Positions 46,269-54,802 of a stretch of DNA of 64,000 nucleotides are shown here, one piece after another. Position 1 is the stretch's first letter. Each line of letters begins with the position of its first letter. The notes below the pieces were generated by a model, which worked only from the letters and a program-made list of their open reading frames with translations, ran no database searches and was not told the DNA's origin. Origin of the DNA: Cellulomonas chengniuliangii (GTDB lineage: Bacteria > Actinomycetota > Actinomycetes > Actinomycetales > Cellulomonadaceae); contig NZ_CP101988.1 in the NCBI RefSeq assembly GCF_024508335.1, positions 496,001 through 560,000 on the forward strand. Direction: 5' to 3'. The position numbers and the translations under genes are program-made.

Positions 46269-46706
46269 ATGGCCACCCGTACAGCTCGCACCGCCTGGAA
46301 GGGCTCGCTCAACGACGGCTCCGGCACGGTGGACCTCGTCAGCTCGGGCGTCGGCACCTTCGACGTCTCCTTCCCCCGCCGGGCCGCCGAGGACGCGGGC
46401 GGGGTCACCAGCCCGGAGGAGCTCATCGCGGCGGCGCACTCCTCGTGCTTCGCGATGCAGCTCTCGGCGGTCGTCGCCGAGGCGGGCGGCACGCCGCAGT
46501 CCTTCGACGTGACCGCTGACGCCACGCTGCGCCCCGACCCCGAGGGCGGGTTCCGCATCGCGGAGATCAAGCTCACGGTCCGGGGGACGGTCGACGGCCT
46601 GGACAACGACGCGTTCATCGCCGCCGCCGAGCTGGCCTCGACGACCTGCCCGGTGTCGAAGGCCCTGGCCGGCACCGCGATCACCCTGGACGCCGCGCTT
46701 TCCTGA
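46269..46706 (+). CDS. OsmC/Ohr-family peroxiredoxin-like protein
   Basis: Thiol-dependent peroxidase of the OsmC family, 145 residues, reducing organic hydroperoxides. The two redox cysteines are visible in AAHSSCFAMQL and STTCPVSKAL. The N-terminus (TARTAWKGSLNDGSGTVDL) fits the swapped beta-strands of the family dimer. GAGGAG lies six bases before the ATG. It is flanked by terminators, so it is monocistronic; its promoter should be stress-linked, but no operator is evident. Confidence 0.92.
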   Translation: MATRTARTAWKGSLNDGSGTVDLVSSGVGTFDVSFPRRAAEDAGGVTSPEELIAAAHSSCFAMQLSAVVAEAGGTPQSFDVTADATLRPDPEGGFRIAEIKLTVRGTVDGLDNDAFIAAAELASTTCPVSKALAGTAITLDAALS

Positions 46707-46722
46707 GCGCCCTCCGCCGATC

Positions 46723-46753
46723 GCTGGCCGGGCTGCGCTGCGGCCCGGCCAGC
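46723..46753 (+). terminator. Terminator of the osmC gene
   Basis: Perfect 11-bp stem GCTGGCCGGGC/GCCCGGCCAGC with a 9-base loop, 16 bases after the stop. Confidence 0.75.
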
Positions 46754-46780
46754 GGCCGCCGAGATGGGGACTTCCGTCCC

Positions 46781-46799
46781 TAAGGAAAGGCTCGCCTCA
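46781..46799 (+). promoter_or_regulatory. DtxR/IdeR-like iron box before feoABC
   Basis: TAAGGAAAGGCTCGCCTCA matches 13 of 19 positions of the DtxR/IdeR consensus TTAGGTTAGGCTAACCTAA, including the AGGCT core. It ends five bases before the TAGCGT -10 at 46804-46809, where a repressor with bound Fe(II) would block RNA polymerase. Confidence 0.6.
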
Positions 46800-46816
46800 G
46801 TTCTAGCGTGGTTCGC

Positions 46817-47065
46817 ATGAACCTCGCACAGTGCCCGGTGGACGCGCACGCGCGCGTGGTCGCGCTCGACGCCGAGCAGTCCATGCGCCTGCGCATGAGC
46901 GAGCTGGGGCTGCGGGTCGGGGCCGTCGTGCGGGTCACCCAGCGTGCCGCCTTCGGCGGCCGGGTGGTGGCCATCGGCGCCCAGCGGTTCGCCGTCGACG
47001 GCCAGACGGCCACGCGCATCGCCATCGAGCCCGTGCGCGGCGCGCACCAGAGCCCCCGGCTGTGA
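46817..47065 (+). CDS. feoA: FeoA ferrous iron transport accessory protein
   Basis: SH3-like protein of 82 residues that interacts with FeoB in Fe(II) uptake. The FeoA core reads MRLRMSELGLRVGAVVRVTQ then GGRVVAIGAQRFAV. The ATG at 46817 has TAGCGT at 46804-46809 seven bases upstream (leaderless), beside a DtxR/IdeR-like box. Its TGA overlaps the GTG of feoB. It is the first gene of the iron operon. Confidence 0.9.
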   Translation: MNLAQCPVDAHARVVALDAEQSMRLRMSELGLRVGAVVRVTQRAAFGGRVVAIGAQRFAVDGQTATRIAIEPVRGAHQSPRL

Positions 47066-49041
47066 GCTGCCACGCCCCGGGCCCCGGAGGCCTGCCAGGG
47101 CCGGACGACGCACGTCGCGGCGGTGGCCGCGCGGACCTGCGGGATCCCGCCACCGTGCTGCTGGTCGGCAACCCGAACGTGGGGAAGTCCACCCTGTTCA
47201 ACTCCCTGACCGGCGCTCGCCAGCAGGTCACCAACGCCCCGGGCACCACGGTGGAGCTCCAGGTCGGCGTCTGGCGCCAGGCCGGGGGCGCCGATCCCGT
47301 GCGGCTGATCGACCTGCCTGGCACCTACAGCCTGCTGGCGCGCTCGCCCGACGAGCGGGTCACCGCGGACGCGGTGGCCGGGTCGAGCCGGTTGGGCCGC
47401 GCCGACCTCGCCGTCGTCCTGGTCGAGGCCGCCGGCCTGGCGCGCTCTCTGTACCTCTTGGCGCAGGTGGCGCAGACCGGCTGCCCGCTGGTCGTCGCCC
47501 TCACCATGGCGGACGTGGCGGCGTCCCGGGGCATCCCGGTCGACGCGGACCGCCTGGCCGAGGTGCTCGGCGTCCCGGTCGTGGCCGTGGACCCGCGCAC
47601 CGGCGCCGGGATCCCCGAGCTGGCCCGCACGGTCGAGGCCGCGCTCAGTGCAGGCCCGGGCTCGGTCGTGGGCATCGAGGCGGTGGCCGACGCGGCCGAC
47701 GCGGACGGGGCCGATCTCGCCGCCGGGCTGGCGCAGGCGGAGACCCTCTTCGGCTGGGTCGACGAGGTCACCCAGCAGCTCGCCACCCCGGAGCCGCGCG
47801 CCCGCACCGCCTCGGACCGGGTCGACGGCGTGCTGCTGCGGCCCTGGGTGGGGGTGCCGGTCTTCCTCGCCGTGGCCTGGCTGCTGTTCCAGCTCGCGAC
47901 CTCCCTCGCCGCGCCGCTGATGGACGCCGTCAGCGCCTTCGTGTCCGGCCCGGTGACCGACCTCGCGCGGGTGCTGATCCCCGGCCCGGCGTGGCTCGAG
48001 GGCTTCGTGGTGGACGGCCTGCTGCAGGGCGTCGGCACCGTGCTGTCGTTCGCGCCGCTGATGGCCGTCATGTTCCTGGCGATCGCGCTGCTCGAGGACT
48101 GCGGCTACCTGGCCCGGGCCGCCTTCGTGGCCGACCGCGCGATGCGTTCCCTGGGGCTCGACGGCCGCGCGGTGCTGCCCCTGGTGGTCGGGTTCGGGTG
48201 CAACCTGCCGGCGCTCGCGGCCACGCGCACCCTGCCGCACGCGCGCCAGCGGCTGCTCACCGGGCTGCTGGTGCCGTACGCGTCGTGCACCGCCCGGCTC
48301 ACCGTCTACCTGCTGCTGGCCAGCATCTTCTTCCCCGGCCACGCCGGAACCGCGGTGTTCTTGATGTACGTCGCCTCGGTGGCGCTGATCGTGCTGGGCG
48401 GGCTCGCGCTGCGCCGCACGGCGTTCCGCGACCTGGAGCAGGAGCCGTTCGTGCTCGTGCTGCCCGCGTACCAGCGCCCGCGGGTGCGCGCGCTGCTGCT
48501 CTCGGCGTGGCTGCGCACCCGGGCGTTCGTGACCAAGGCCGGCAGGGTCATCGTGGCGACCCTCGCGGTGGTGTGGGTGCTGCTGGCCCTGCCGGTGACG
48601 GGCGGGCACGCCGTCGCCGACGTGCCCGTGCAGGACAGCCTGTACGGCAGCGCAGCGCAGGCCATCGCGCCGGCGCTGGCGCCCGCCGGGTTCGGCGAGT
48701 GGCACTCTGCCGCGGCCCTGGTCACCGGGTTCGTCGCCAAGGAGGTCGTGGTCGGGTCGTTCGCCCAGACCTACGCCGTCGACGAGCCCTCCGACCCCAG
48801 CCAGGCCGGGGACCTGGGCGCGCAGATGCGGGCGACGTTCGAGGAGACGTCGGGCGGGCACGCCGCGGCGGCCGCGGCGGCGTTCATGGTGTTCGTGCTC
48901 GCGTACACCCCGTGCGTGGCGACGCTCGCCGAGCAGAAGCGGCTGTTCGGAGGGCGGTGGACGATCGGGGCGATGGTGGTCCAGCTCGCCGTCGCGTGGG
49001 TGCTCGCCGTGGCGGTGTTCCAGGTGGGGAGGCTGCTGTGA
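47062..49041 (+). CDS. feoB: FeoB ferrous iron transporter
   Basis: GTP-gated Fe(II) transporter of 659 residues. The N-terminal G domain has G1 VGNPNVGKSTLFNSLTG, G2 NAPGTTVE and G3 DLPGTYSL. G4 reads LTMADVA, with Thr where Asn is usual in NxxD. The membrane part has paired Gate motifs, with pore cysteines in VVGFGCNLPALAATR and LVPYASCTARLTVYL, and C-terminal GFVAKEVVVG. The GTG start overlaps the feoA stop, and its own stop overlaps feoC, so all three are coupled. Confidence 0.94.
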   Translation: MSCHAPGPGGLPGPDDARRGGGRADLRDPATVLLVGNPNVGKSTLFNSLTGARQQVTNAPGTTVELQVGVWRQAGGADPVRLIDLPGTYSLLARSPDERVTADAVAGSSRLGRADLAVVLVEAAGLARSLYLLAQVAQTGCPLVVALTMADVAASRGIPVDADRLAEVLGVPVVAVDPRTGAGIPELARTVEAALSAGPGSVVGIEAVADAADADGADLAAGLAQAETLFGWVDEVTQQLATPEPRARTASDRVDGVLLRPWVGVPVFLAVAWLLFQLATSLAAPLMDAVSAFVSGPVTDLARVLIPGPAWLEGFVVDGLLQGVGTVLSFAPLMAVMFLAIALLEDCGYLARAAFVADRAMRSLGLDGRAVLPLVVGFGCNLPALAATRTLPHARQRLLTGLLVPYASCTARLTVYLLLASIFFPGHAGTAVFLMYVASVALIVLGGLALRRTAFRDLEQEPFVLVLPAYQRPRVRALLLSAWLRTRAFVTKAGRVIVATLAVVWVLLALPVTGGHAVADVPVQDSLYGSAAQAIAPALAPAGFGEWHSAAALVTGFVAKEVVVGSFAQTYAVDEPSDPSQAGDLGAQMRATFEETSGGHAAAAAAAFMVFVLAYTPCVATLAEQKRLFGGRWTIGAMVVQLAVAWVLAVAVFQVGRLL

Positions 49042-49298
49042 GCGTGCTCGCGGACGTGCTGCGCGAGGCTCGCACGGGCGCCACGAGCGAGGGCATCGCG
49101 CGGCGCCTGGGCATCGACCCGGGCCTCGCGGAGGCGATGGTCGACCACTGGGCGAGGCTCGGCGTGGTGCACAAGGCCCACGACGTGCTCGGGTGCTCCG
49201 GCGGCTGCCCGGCCGCTGGCGCCACGCGGGACGGCGAGGCCCCGCGTCTGCCCATCGGCTGCGCCGGGTGCCCGATGGCGACGCTGCCGCGCGCCTGA
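49038..49298 (+). CDS. feoC: FeoC-like winged-helix protein with Cys cluster
   Basis: Protein of 86 residues that begins in a GTGA overlap with feoB. The N-terminal winged helix (ADVLREARTGATSEGIARRLG, LAEAMVDHWARLGVVHK) matches the FeoC fold. Four cysteines follow in CSGGC and CAGC, compatible with an Fe-S cluster or metal site, as in FeoC proteins that protect or regulate FeoB. No DNA target is evident. Confidence 0.83.
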   Translation: MSVLADVLREARTGATSEGIARRLGIDPGLAEAMVDHWARLGVVHKAHDVLGCSGGCPAAGATRDGEAPRLPIGCAGCPMATLPRA

Positions 49299-49327
49299 GG
49301 GGGCGCGGCTGGCCGGTTGAGCCGAGG

Positions 49328-49882
49328 TCAGCGGCGCAGGGTCAGCAGGCGCAGCGCGCCGGACAGCAGTGCCGGCTCGTGCGCGGCCGTCGCACGCCGC
49401 GCGGTGCGCTCGACGAGCTCGTCCACCAGCTCGGGGAGCGCGCCCGGCCGCCCAGACACCCATGCCCCCAGCACGGCCTGGAGCGGCAGCTCGAGCGCGG
49501 TGGTGTCCGGATGGGCGAGCGCCAGGTCGCGGGTGCCGGCCACAGCGACCCAGTGGGCGCCCGGGGCCCGGCGGACCACCAGGTCGCCGACGGCGATCCC
49601 CGCCGCCGTGGTGGTGGGCCGCGGGTCCCATCGCAGCGCCGGCTCGGTCGCGTGCCACGCCGCGGCGTACCTGTCGAACACCGCGCTGAGCTGGTCCAGG
49701 TCGTCGAGGTCGGTGTCGGGCCCGTGCAGGTGGCGGCGGCACTCCTGCATCCAGTGCAGGTCGGCCGGGTCCAGCGGGCGAACCGCGGGGCGGGCGTCGG
49801 GGGCCGCACGCCCCGCGGCGGTGCGGGGGGACGGGACGAGGGTCGAGCGGCGATCACGCGCGTGGCGAGCCCTCGTCGTCAT
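49328..49882 (-). CDS. DUF3806-like protein
   Basis: Soluble protein of 184 residues with a disordered N-terminus (TRARHARDRRSTLVPSPRT). A helical region (LHWMQECRRHLHG) then leads to GIAVGDLVVRRAPGAHWVAVAG, which resembles DUF3806. The C-terminal helix region (ALPELVDELVERTA) is ordinary. Function unknown. The ATG at 49882 or the one at 49921 could begin it. It converges with feoC, 29 bases apart. Confidence 0.6.
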   Translation of the reverse strand: MTTRARHARDRRSTLVPSPRTAAGRAAPDARPAVRPLDPADLHWMQECRRHLHGPDTDLDDLDQLSAVFDRYAAAWHATEPALRWDPRPTTTAAGIAVGDLVVRRAPGAHWVAVAGTRDLALAHPDTTALELPLQAVLGAWVSGRPGALPELVDELVERTARRATAAHEPALLSGALRLLTLRR

Positions 49883-50016
49883 GGCTCGTACATCGGCATG
49901 CGGGGCATCCGGCACGATCACTCAGCCGGGTGAACCTCGCGCCCTGGCGACCCCGGCGCCGTCCGAGGGGCGGCGTCCCGGACACCCCCTCATCCGGCGG
50001 TGGGAGACTGCCGTTT

Positions 50017-52938
50017 GTGTCGACCGTCACCACTCCCGCACCCCGTGAGCACCAGCCTGCCGCCGACCTCGTGCACGCGTTGCGCGCGGTCGTGCGAGGG
50101 CCGGTGGACGACTCCACCCGCCGCCGCGCCGAGTACTCGACCGACGCGTCGAACTACCGCGTGCCGCCGCAGGTCGTGGTGTTCCCGCGCGACGTCGACG
50201 ATGTGCTCGCCACGCTGGACGTGGCCCGTGAGGCGGGGGCGCCCCTGACCGCGCGCGGCGGCGGCACGTCCGTCGCCGGGAACGCCGTGGGCCCGGGGAT
50301 CGTCATCGACTTCTCGCGGTCCGTGAACCGGGTCCTCGAGATCGACCCGGAGGCCCGCACGGCGCGCATCGAGCCGGGCGTGATCATGACGGAGCTGCAG
50401 AGGCAGGCGGCGCCGTTCGGCCTCCGGTTCGGGCCCGACCCGTCCACCCAGGCTCGCGCGACCCTCGGCGGGATGATCGGCAACAACGCGTGCGGCCCGC
50501 GGGCCGTCGCCTACGGCCGCACCGCCGACAACGTGGTCGCCCTCGACGTGGTCGACGGCCTGGGCCGCCGGTTCACCGCGGGCAAAGGGCTCGACCCCGT
50601 CCCAGGCCTCGACGAGCTGGTGCGACGTGAGCTCGAGACCCTGCGCACCGAGCTCGGGCGGTTCGGCCGCCAGGTCTCCGGGTACTCCCTGGAGCACCTG
50701 CTGCCCGAGCGCGGCGCGGACCTGGCCAAGGCGCTCGTCGGCAGCGAGGGCACCCTCGTGACGATCGTCGGGGCCACGGTCAACCTGGTGCCGGTCCCGG
50801 CCGCGCCCGTGCTCGTCGTCCTGGGGTACCCGGACATGCCCACTGCCGCGGACGCAGTTCCCGCGCTGCTCGAGCACCAGCCGCTGGCCATCGAGGGCAT
50901 GGACGCGCGGCTCGTCGATGTGGTCCGCCGGGTCCGCGGCGCCAGCGCGGTGCCGCATCTGCCCTCCGGCGGCGGCTGGCTCATGGTCGAGGTCGGCGGC
51001 CCCACCCTCGACGAGGCGCTGGACAACGCCCGGGCGCTCGCGGCCGACGCCGCCACCGACGCGGTGCAGGTGTACCCGCCAGGGCCGGAGGCCGCCGCGA
51101 TGTGGCGCATCCGGGAGGACGGCGCCGGCCTGGGCGGCCGCACGCCCGCCGGGGAGCAGGCGTGGCCCGGCTTCGAGGACTCCGCGGTGCCGCCCGCGCG
51201 GCTCGGCGCGTACCTGCGCGAGCTCGAGGCGCTGATGGCGTCGCACGGGGTGGACGGCCTCGCGTACGGCCACTTCGGCGACGGCTGCGTGCACCTGCGG
51301 CTCGACGTGCCGCTCGAGCGCTCGGGCGACCCGCTGCGCGCCTTCATGACCGACGCCGCGCATCTGGTGGCCGCGCACGGCGGCTCGCTGTCCGGGGAGC
51401 ACGGCGACGGCCGTGCCCGCAGCGAGCTGCTGCCGGTCATGTACTCGGCGCGCGCGATCGAGGCGTTCGGCGCCATGAAGTCCCTGCTCGACCCGCGGGA
51501 CCTGCTCAACCCGGGTGTGCTGGTGCGCCCGCGACCGCTCGACGCCGACCTGCGCCGGCCCGCCGCGCGCCCCCTGCCGGCCCTGGTCGGACGGGACGGC
51601 GGCTTCGCGTTCGAGCACGACGCCGGCGACCTGACCACCGCCGTCCACCGTTGCGTCGGTGTCGGCAAGTGCCGTGCCGACACCAGCGCGTCGGGCGGCT
51701 TCATGTGCCCGTCGTACCTGGCCACCCGCGATGAGAAGGACTCCACGCGGGGCCGGGCCCGCGTGCTCCAGGAGCTGGCGAACGGCACGCTCATCACGCG
51801 CGGCTGGTCCGCGCCCGAGGTCGAGCAGTCCCTCGACCTGTGCCTGAGCTGCAAGGCCTGCTCGTCCGACTGCCCTGCCGGGGTCGACATGGCGCAGTAC
51901 AAGTCGGAGGTGCTGTTCCGCAAGTACCGCCGCCGGGTGCGGCCCGTGACGCACTACCTGCTGGGCTGGCTTCCGCGCTGGATCCGCCTGGTGACGAGCG
52001 TGCCCGGCCTGGCCCAGGTCGCCAATGGGGCGCTGCGCTGGCGCCCGTTGGCCAAGGTGGTGCTCGGGGCCGGCGGCATGGACACCCGCCGCCGCATGGT
52101 CACGTTCGCCCCGACCCCGTTCCGCACGTGGTGGCGCCGCGAGCAGCGCCGGGCCGGCGCTGTGGCAGGCGGCCAGACGGCGGGCGGATCACCCCGTCCG
52201 AAGGTGCTGCTGTGGACCGACTCGTTCAGCGACTCGCTGTCCCCGTCGGTGCCGCAGGCTGCCGTCCGGGTGCTGCGGGCCGCCGGGTACGACGTGCTGG
52301 TGCCCGAGGCGGAGGCCTGCTGCGGGCTCACCTGGATCACCACGGGCCAGCTCCCCGCGGCCCGCAAGAAGCTCACGGAGCTGCTCGGCGTGCTGGGCCC
52401 CTACGCCGTGAACGGCATCCCGATCGTCGGCCTCGAGCCGTCCTGCACGGCGGTGCTCCGCTCCGACCTGCTGGACTTGCTGCCCGACGACCCGCGCGCG
52501 GTCGCGGTCTCCCGGCAGACGCACACCCTCGCCGAGCTGCTGATGGCCCCGGCGCCCATCGGGCCGGACCCGGAGTCCGGCTGGACGCTGCCCGACCTGT
52601 CCGACGTCACCGCCGTGGTGCAGCCGCACTGCCACCACCACTCGGTGATGACCTACACGGCGGACCGCACGCTGCTCAGCGAGGCCGGGGCCACCTTCCG
52701 GACGCTCGCGGGCTGTTGCGGCCTGGCCGGGAACTTCGGCATGGAGAAGGGCCACTACGACGTCTCGGTCGCCGTGGCCGAGCACGAGTTGCTGCCGGCG
52801 CTGCGGGAGGCCGGGCCGCAGGACGTGTTCCTCGCTGACGGCTTCTCATGCCGCACCCAGGCCGACCACCTCGCCGACGTCCACGGGGTCCACCTGGCCG
52901 AGCTGCTGGCCGCGCACCTGCCCGCGACAGAGCGCTGA
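50017..52938 (+). CDS. FAD-linked, Fe-S D-2-hydroxyacid dehydrogenase
   Basis: Large flavoprotein of 973 residues, built like YdiJ or D-lactate/glycolate dehydrogenases. An FAD-binding PCMH domain (APLTARGGGTSVAGNAVGPG) and an FAD-oxidase C-terminal domain (YGHFGDGCVHLRLDVPLE, HGGSLSGEHGDGRARSELL) are followed by ferredoxin-like clusters (CVGVGKC, CLSCKACSSDCPAGVDM) and two CCG cysteine motifs (EACCGL, AGCCGLAGNFGME). It oxidises a 2-hydroxyacid and passes electrons to the quinone pool or a carrier. The GTG at 50017 follows GGGAG. The substrate is not certain. Confidence 0.88.
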   Translation: MSTVTTPAPREHQPAADLVHALRAVVRGPVDDSTRRRAEYSTDASNYRVPPQVVVFPRDVDDVLATLDVAREAGAPLTARGGGTSVAGNAVGPGIVIDFSRSVNRVLEIDPEARTARIEPGVIMTELQRQAAPFGLRFGPDPSTQARATLGGMIGNNACGPRAVAYGRTADNVVALDVVDGLGRRFTAGKGLDPVPGLDELVRRELETLRTELGRFGRQVSGYSLEHLLPERGADLAKALVGSEGTLVTIVGATVNLVPVPAAPVLVVLGYPDMPTAADAVPALLEHQPLAIEGMDARLVDVVRRVRGASAVPHLPSGGGWLMVEVGGPTLDEALDNARALAADAATDAVQVYPPGPEAAAMWRIREDGAGLGGRTPAGEQAWPGFEDSAVPPARLGAYLRELEALMASHGVDGLAYGHFGDGCVHLRLDVPLERSGDPLRAFMTDAAHLVAAHGGSLSGEHGDGRARSELLPVMYSARAIEAFGAMKSLLDPRDLLNPGVLVRPRPLDADLRRPAARPLPALVGRDGGFAFEHDAGDLTTAVHRCVGVGKCRADTSASGGFMCPSYLATRDEKDSTRGRARVLQELANGTLITRGWSAPEVEQSLDLCLSCKACSSDCPAGVDMAQYKSEVLFRKYRRRVRPVTHYLLGWLPRWIRLVTSVPGLAQVANGALRWRPLAKVVLGAGGMDTRRRMVTFAPTPFRTWWRREQRRAGAVAGGQTAGGSPRPKVLLWTDSFSDSLSPSVPQAAVRVLRAAGYDVLVPEAEACCGLTWITTGQLPAARKKLTELLGVLGPYAVNGIPIVGLEPSCTAVLRSDLLDLLPDDPRAVAVSRQTHTLAELLMAPAPIGPDPESGWTLPDLSDVTAVVQPHCHHHSVMTYTADRTLLSEAGATFRTLAGCCGLAGNFGMEKGHYDVSVAVAEHELLPALREAGPQDVFLADGFSCRTQADHLADVHGVHLAELLAAHLPATER

Positions 52939-52994
52939 CGGGCTCGCCGGGCGGCCGTTCCTGGGTGGAGTGGACAACTCGGTCTACCCTGGAC

Positions 52995-53013
52995 GGACGT
53001 CCAGTGGACGTCC
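52995..53013. repeat. Two GGACGTCC palindromes in tandem
   Basis: GGACGTCC-AGT-GGACGTCC, each 8-mer self-complementary, 11 bases apart centre to centre. It lies in the 214-base gap before the RAMA-domain gene and just after TACCCT at 52985-52990, so it could be a regulatory site. No other feature is seen in this gap. Confidence 0.4.
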
Positions 53014-53152
53014 TGTGCAGGTTCGGCCATGCGGGCGATGATCGCCCGGCGGGGATGCCCAGACATGCCAGACTCTCATCGGCCGGGCTCCTGGCAGACC
53101 AGCGTGAGACGCCCGCAGGCTCGAGCCCGCCGCGCCAAGGAAGCAGGAGCAG

Positions 53153-54787
53153 ATGCCGATCTTCGAGCTCGACGAGGGCCGCCCCCTCCTCGTCCAGCCG
53201 ATGCAGCCCGCTGCCGGCACCTTCGCGCCCGACGCGTCGGCACTGGTGACCGAGCACCTGACCGCACTGCTCGGTGAAGAGCTGTTCCTCGTGACCACCC
53301 GCACCGCGCCCGAGGGGGCGCAGCTGCTGGCCCTGGACGCGGCGGGCCGCCCTGTCGTCGTCGAGACCGCTCCTGTGCTCGACGGCCCGGCGCTGGTCCG
53401 GGCGCTGAACCACGCGGGGACCGCCGCGACCCGCACCCGCGGAGAGCTGCTGCGAGCGTACGACGGCGGGCGCAGCGCGTTCGACGCCGACCTCGCGGCA
53501 TTCCGGGAGCGCGTGCCGATGCGCGGCGGAGCGACGGACGGCGCCGTCCGGCTGGTGGTGCTGTGCGCCGAGGTGGACGCCGAGATCGGCGACGCCGTGG
53601 CGTTCCTGCGGTCGACCGGGGACGTGCAGGTGCTGCAGACCGGGGTGGTGCAGGGCGCCGACGGGCGCCGGTTCGTCGAGGTCTCCCCGTGGTCGCACGA
53701 TGGCTCCACGGCCCGTCGGGCCGTCGAGCCCGCTCCCACGCGGGCAGCAGACCCAGTGCTCGACCTCACGAGCAGGCACGCCCACACCGCGGCCCAGGCC
53801 ATCGTGCCCCCGCCCGTCACCGCACCGCCGGCGTCACCGGTCTCGGTGAGCTCCGCGGAGCCTGTCGCCGCTCCGGCCCGCGACCTCCCGGCGGCGACCG
53901 CTCCCGCGTCTGAGTCCGCTACGACCTCGGACCTCCCGCCCACGCCGGCGCCGCTGCCCACGCCGGCGCCGCTGCCTGCGCAGCACGGCCCCCAGTCCCC
54001 CCGGAACGAGCCTGGGCGTCGCGCGGGGAGCGTCTTCCCGTCGCCAGCCCGCCCGACCCCGGCCAGCGCCCGCGTCGACGAGACGATCGTGCTGCCCGCC
54101 GGGGCGGTCGAGGACTTCGACGAGGAGCTGGGCCGCACCCGCCCCTCGGTCGACCGCTGGGAGCCGGCGACGGCGGCCACCGGCGCCCCTGCGGCGGCTC
54201 CGCCCGAGGAGGACGCGCGCTGGACGGGACCGAGCCGTCGCAACCCCGGGGCCGCGGAGTGGCCCGACCTGGCGTCGACCGGCATGCACCGGGTGGCGCC
54301 CGATTGGGCCGCGGTGACCCCCGAGGCCGCCTCGTCGAGCACCGCCCGGCCCGCCACATCCCCCACGCCGGGCCACGGCCAGTGGCCTGCTCCCGAGAGG
54401 CCCTCGGGGACCCGCGCGCCGTTCGTCCCGCCGACCGGTCCGCAGCCCGCCGCGCGCCGGGTGTCGGCGGTCCCCCCGCCCGCGGACCTGACGCCCTGGA
54501 CCGGCGTCCCCTCCCAGCCGACGCCCCGGCCGCACCCCGCGCTGGCCGCGCTCGCAGGGGAGCAGGGCGCCGCCACGGCGCTCGTGTGGGTCCGCGCCCG
54601 TCGGGGGCAGCGGCTGGTGGCCACCCTCCGCGTCGACGGCGTGATCGAGCTGCCCGACGGGCAGCTGGTCTCCGACCCGGACGAGGCCGCGGCCACTGCC
54701 GCCGACGCCGAGGGGACGGTCGACGGGTGGCGGGCCTGGCGGCTCGGCGACGGCGGCCCCACCCTGCTCGAGGCCACCGGCGCCTGA
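53153..54787 (+). CDS. RAMA-domain protein with nuclease-like N-terminus
   Basis: Protein of 544 residues. The N-terminal domain (about 1-185) shows LLALDAAGRPVVVETAPVLD, which resembles the core of NucS/DUF91-type PD-(D/E)XK nucleases but lacks the catalytic Lys after Glu, so it is probably inactive. The middle of about 260 residues is a Pro/Ala/Thr-rich disordered linker with an 18-base tandem repeat at 53939-53974. The C-terminal 80 residues (RLVATLRVDGVIELPDG, then SDPDEAAATAA and GWRAWRLGDG) look like a RAMA domain, a predicted reader of modified DNA. GCAGGAG precedes the ATG. Confidence 0.72.
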   Translation: MPIFELDEGRPLLVQPMQPAAGTFAPDASALVTEHLTALLGEELFLVTTRTAPEGAQLLALDAAGRPVVVETAPVLDGPALVRALNHAGTAATRTRGELLRAYDGGRSAFDADLAAFRERVPMRGGATDGAVRLVVLCAEVDAEIGDAVAFLRSTGDVQVLQTGVVQGADGRRFVEVSPWSHDGSTARRAVEPAPTRAADPVLDLTSRHAHTAAQAIVPPPVTAPPASPVSVSSAEPVAAPARDLPAATAPASESATTSDLPPTPAPLPTPAPLPAQHGPQSPRNEPGRRAGSVFPSPARPTPASARVDETIVLPAGAVEDFDEELGRTRPSVDRWEPATAATGAPAAAPPEEDARWTGPSRRNPGAAEWPDLASTGMHRVAPDWAAVTPEAASSSTARPATSPTPGHGQWPAPERPSGTRAPFVPPTGPQPAARRVSAVPPPADLTPWTGVPSQPTPRPHPALAALAGEQGAATALVWVRARRGQRLVATLRVDGVIELPDGQLVSDPDEAAATAADAEGTVDGWRAWRLGDGGPTLLEATGA

Positions 54788-54802
54788 CAGCGGAGTGGCG
54801 CG

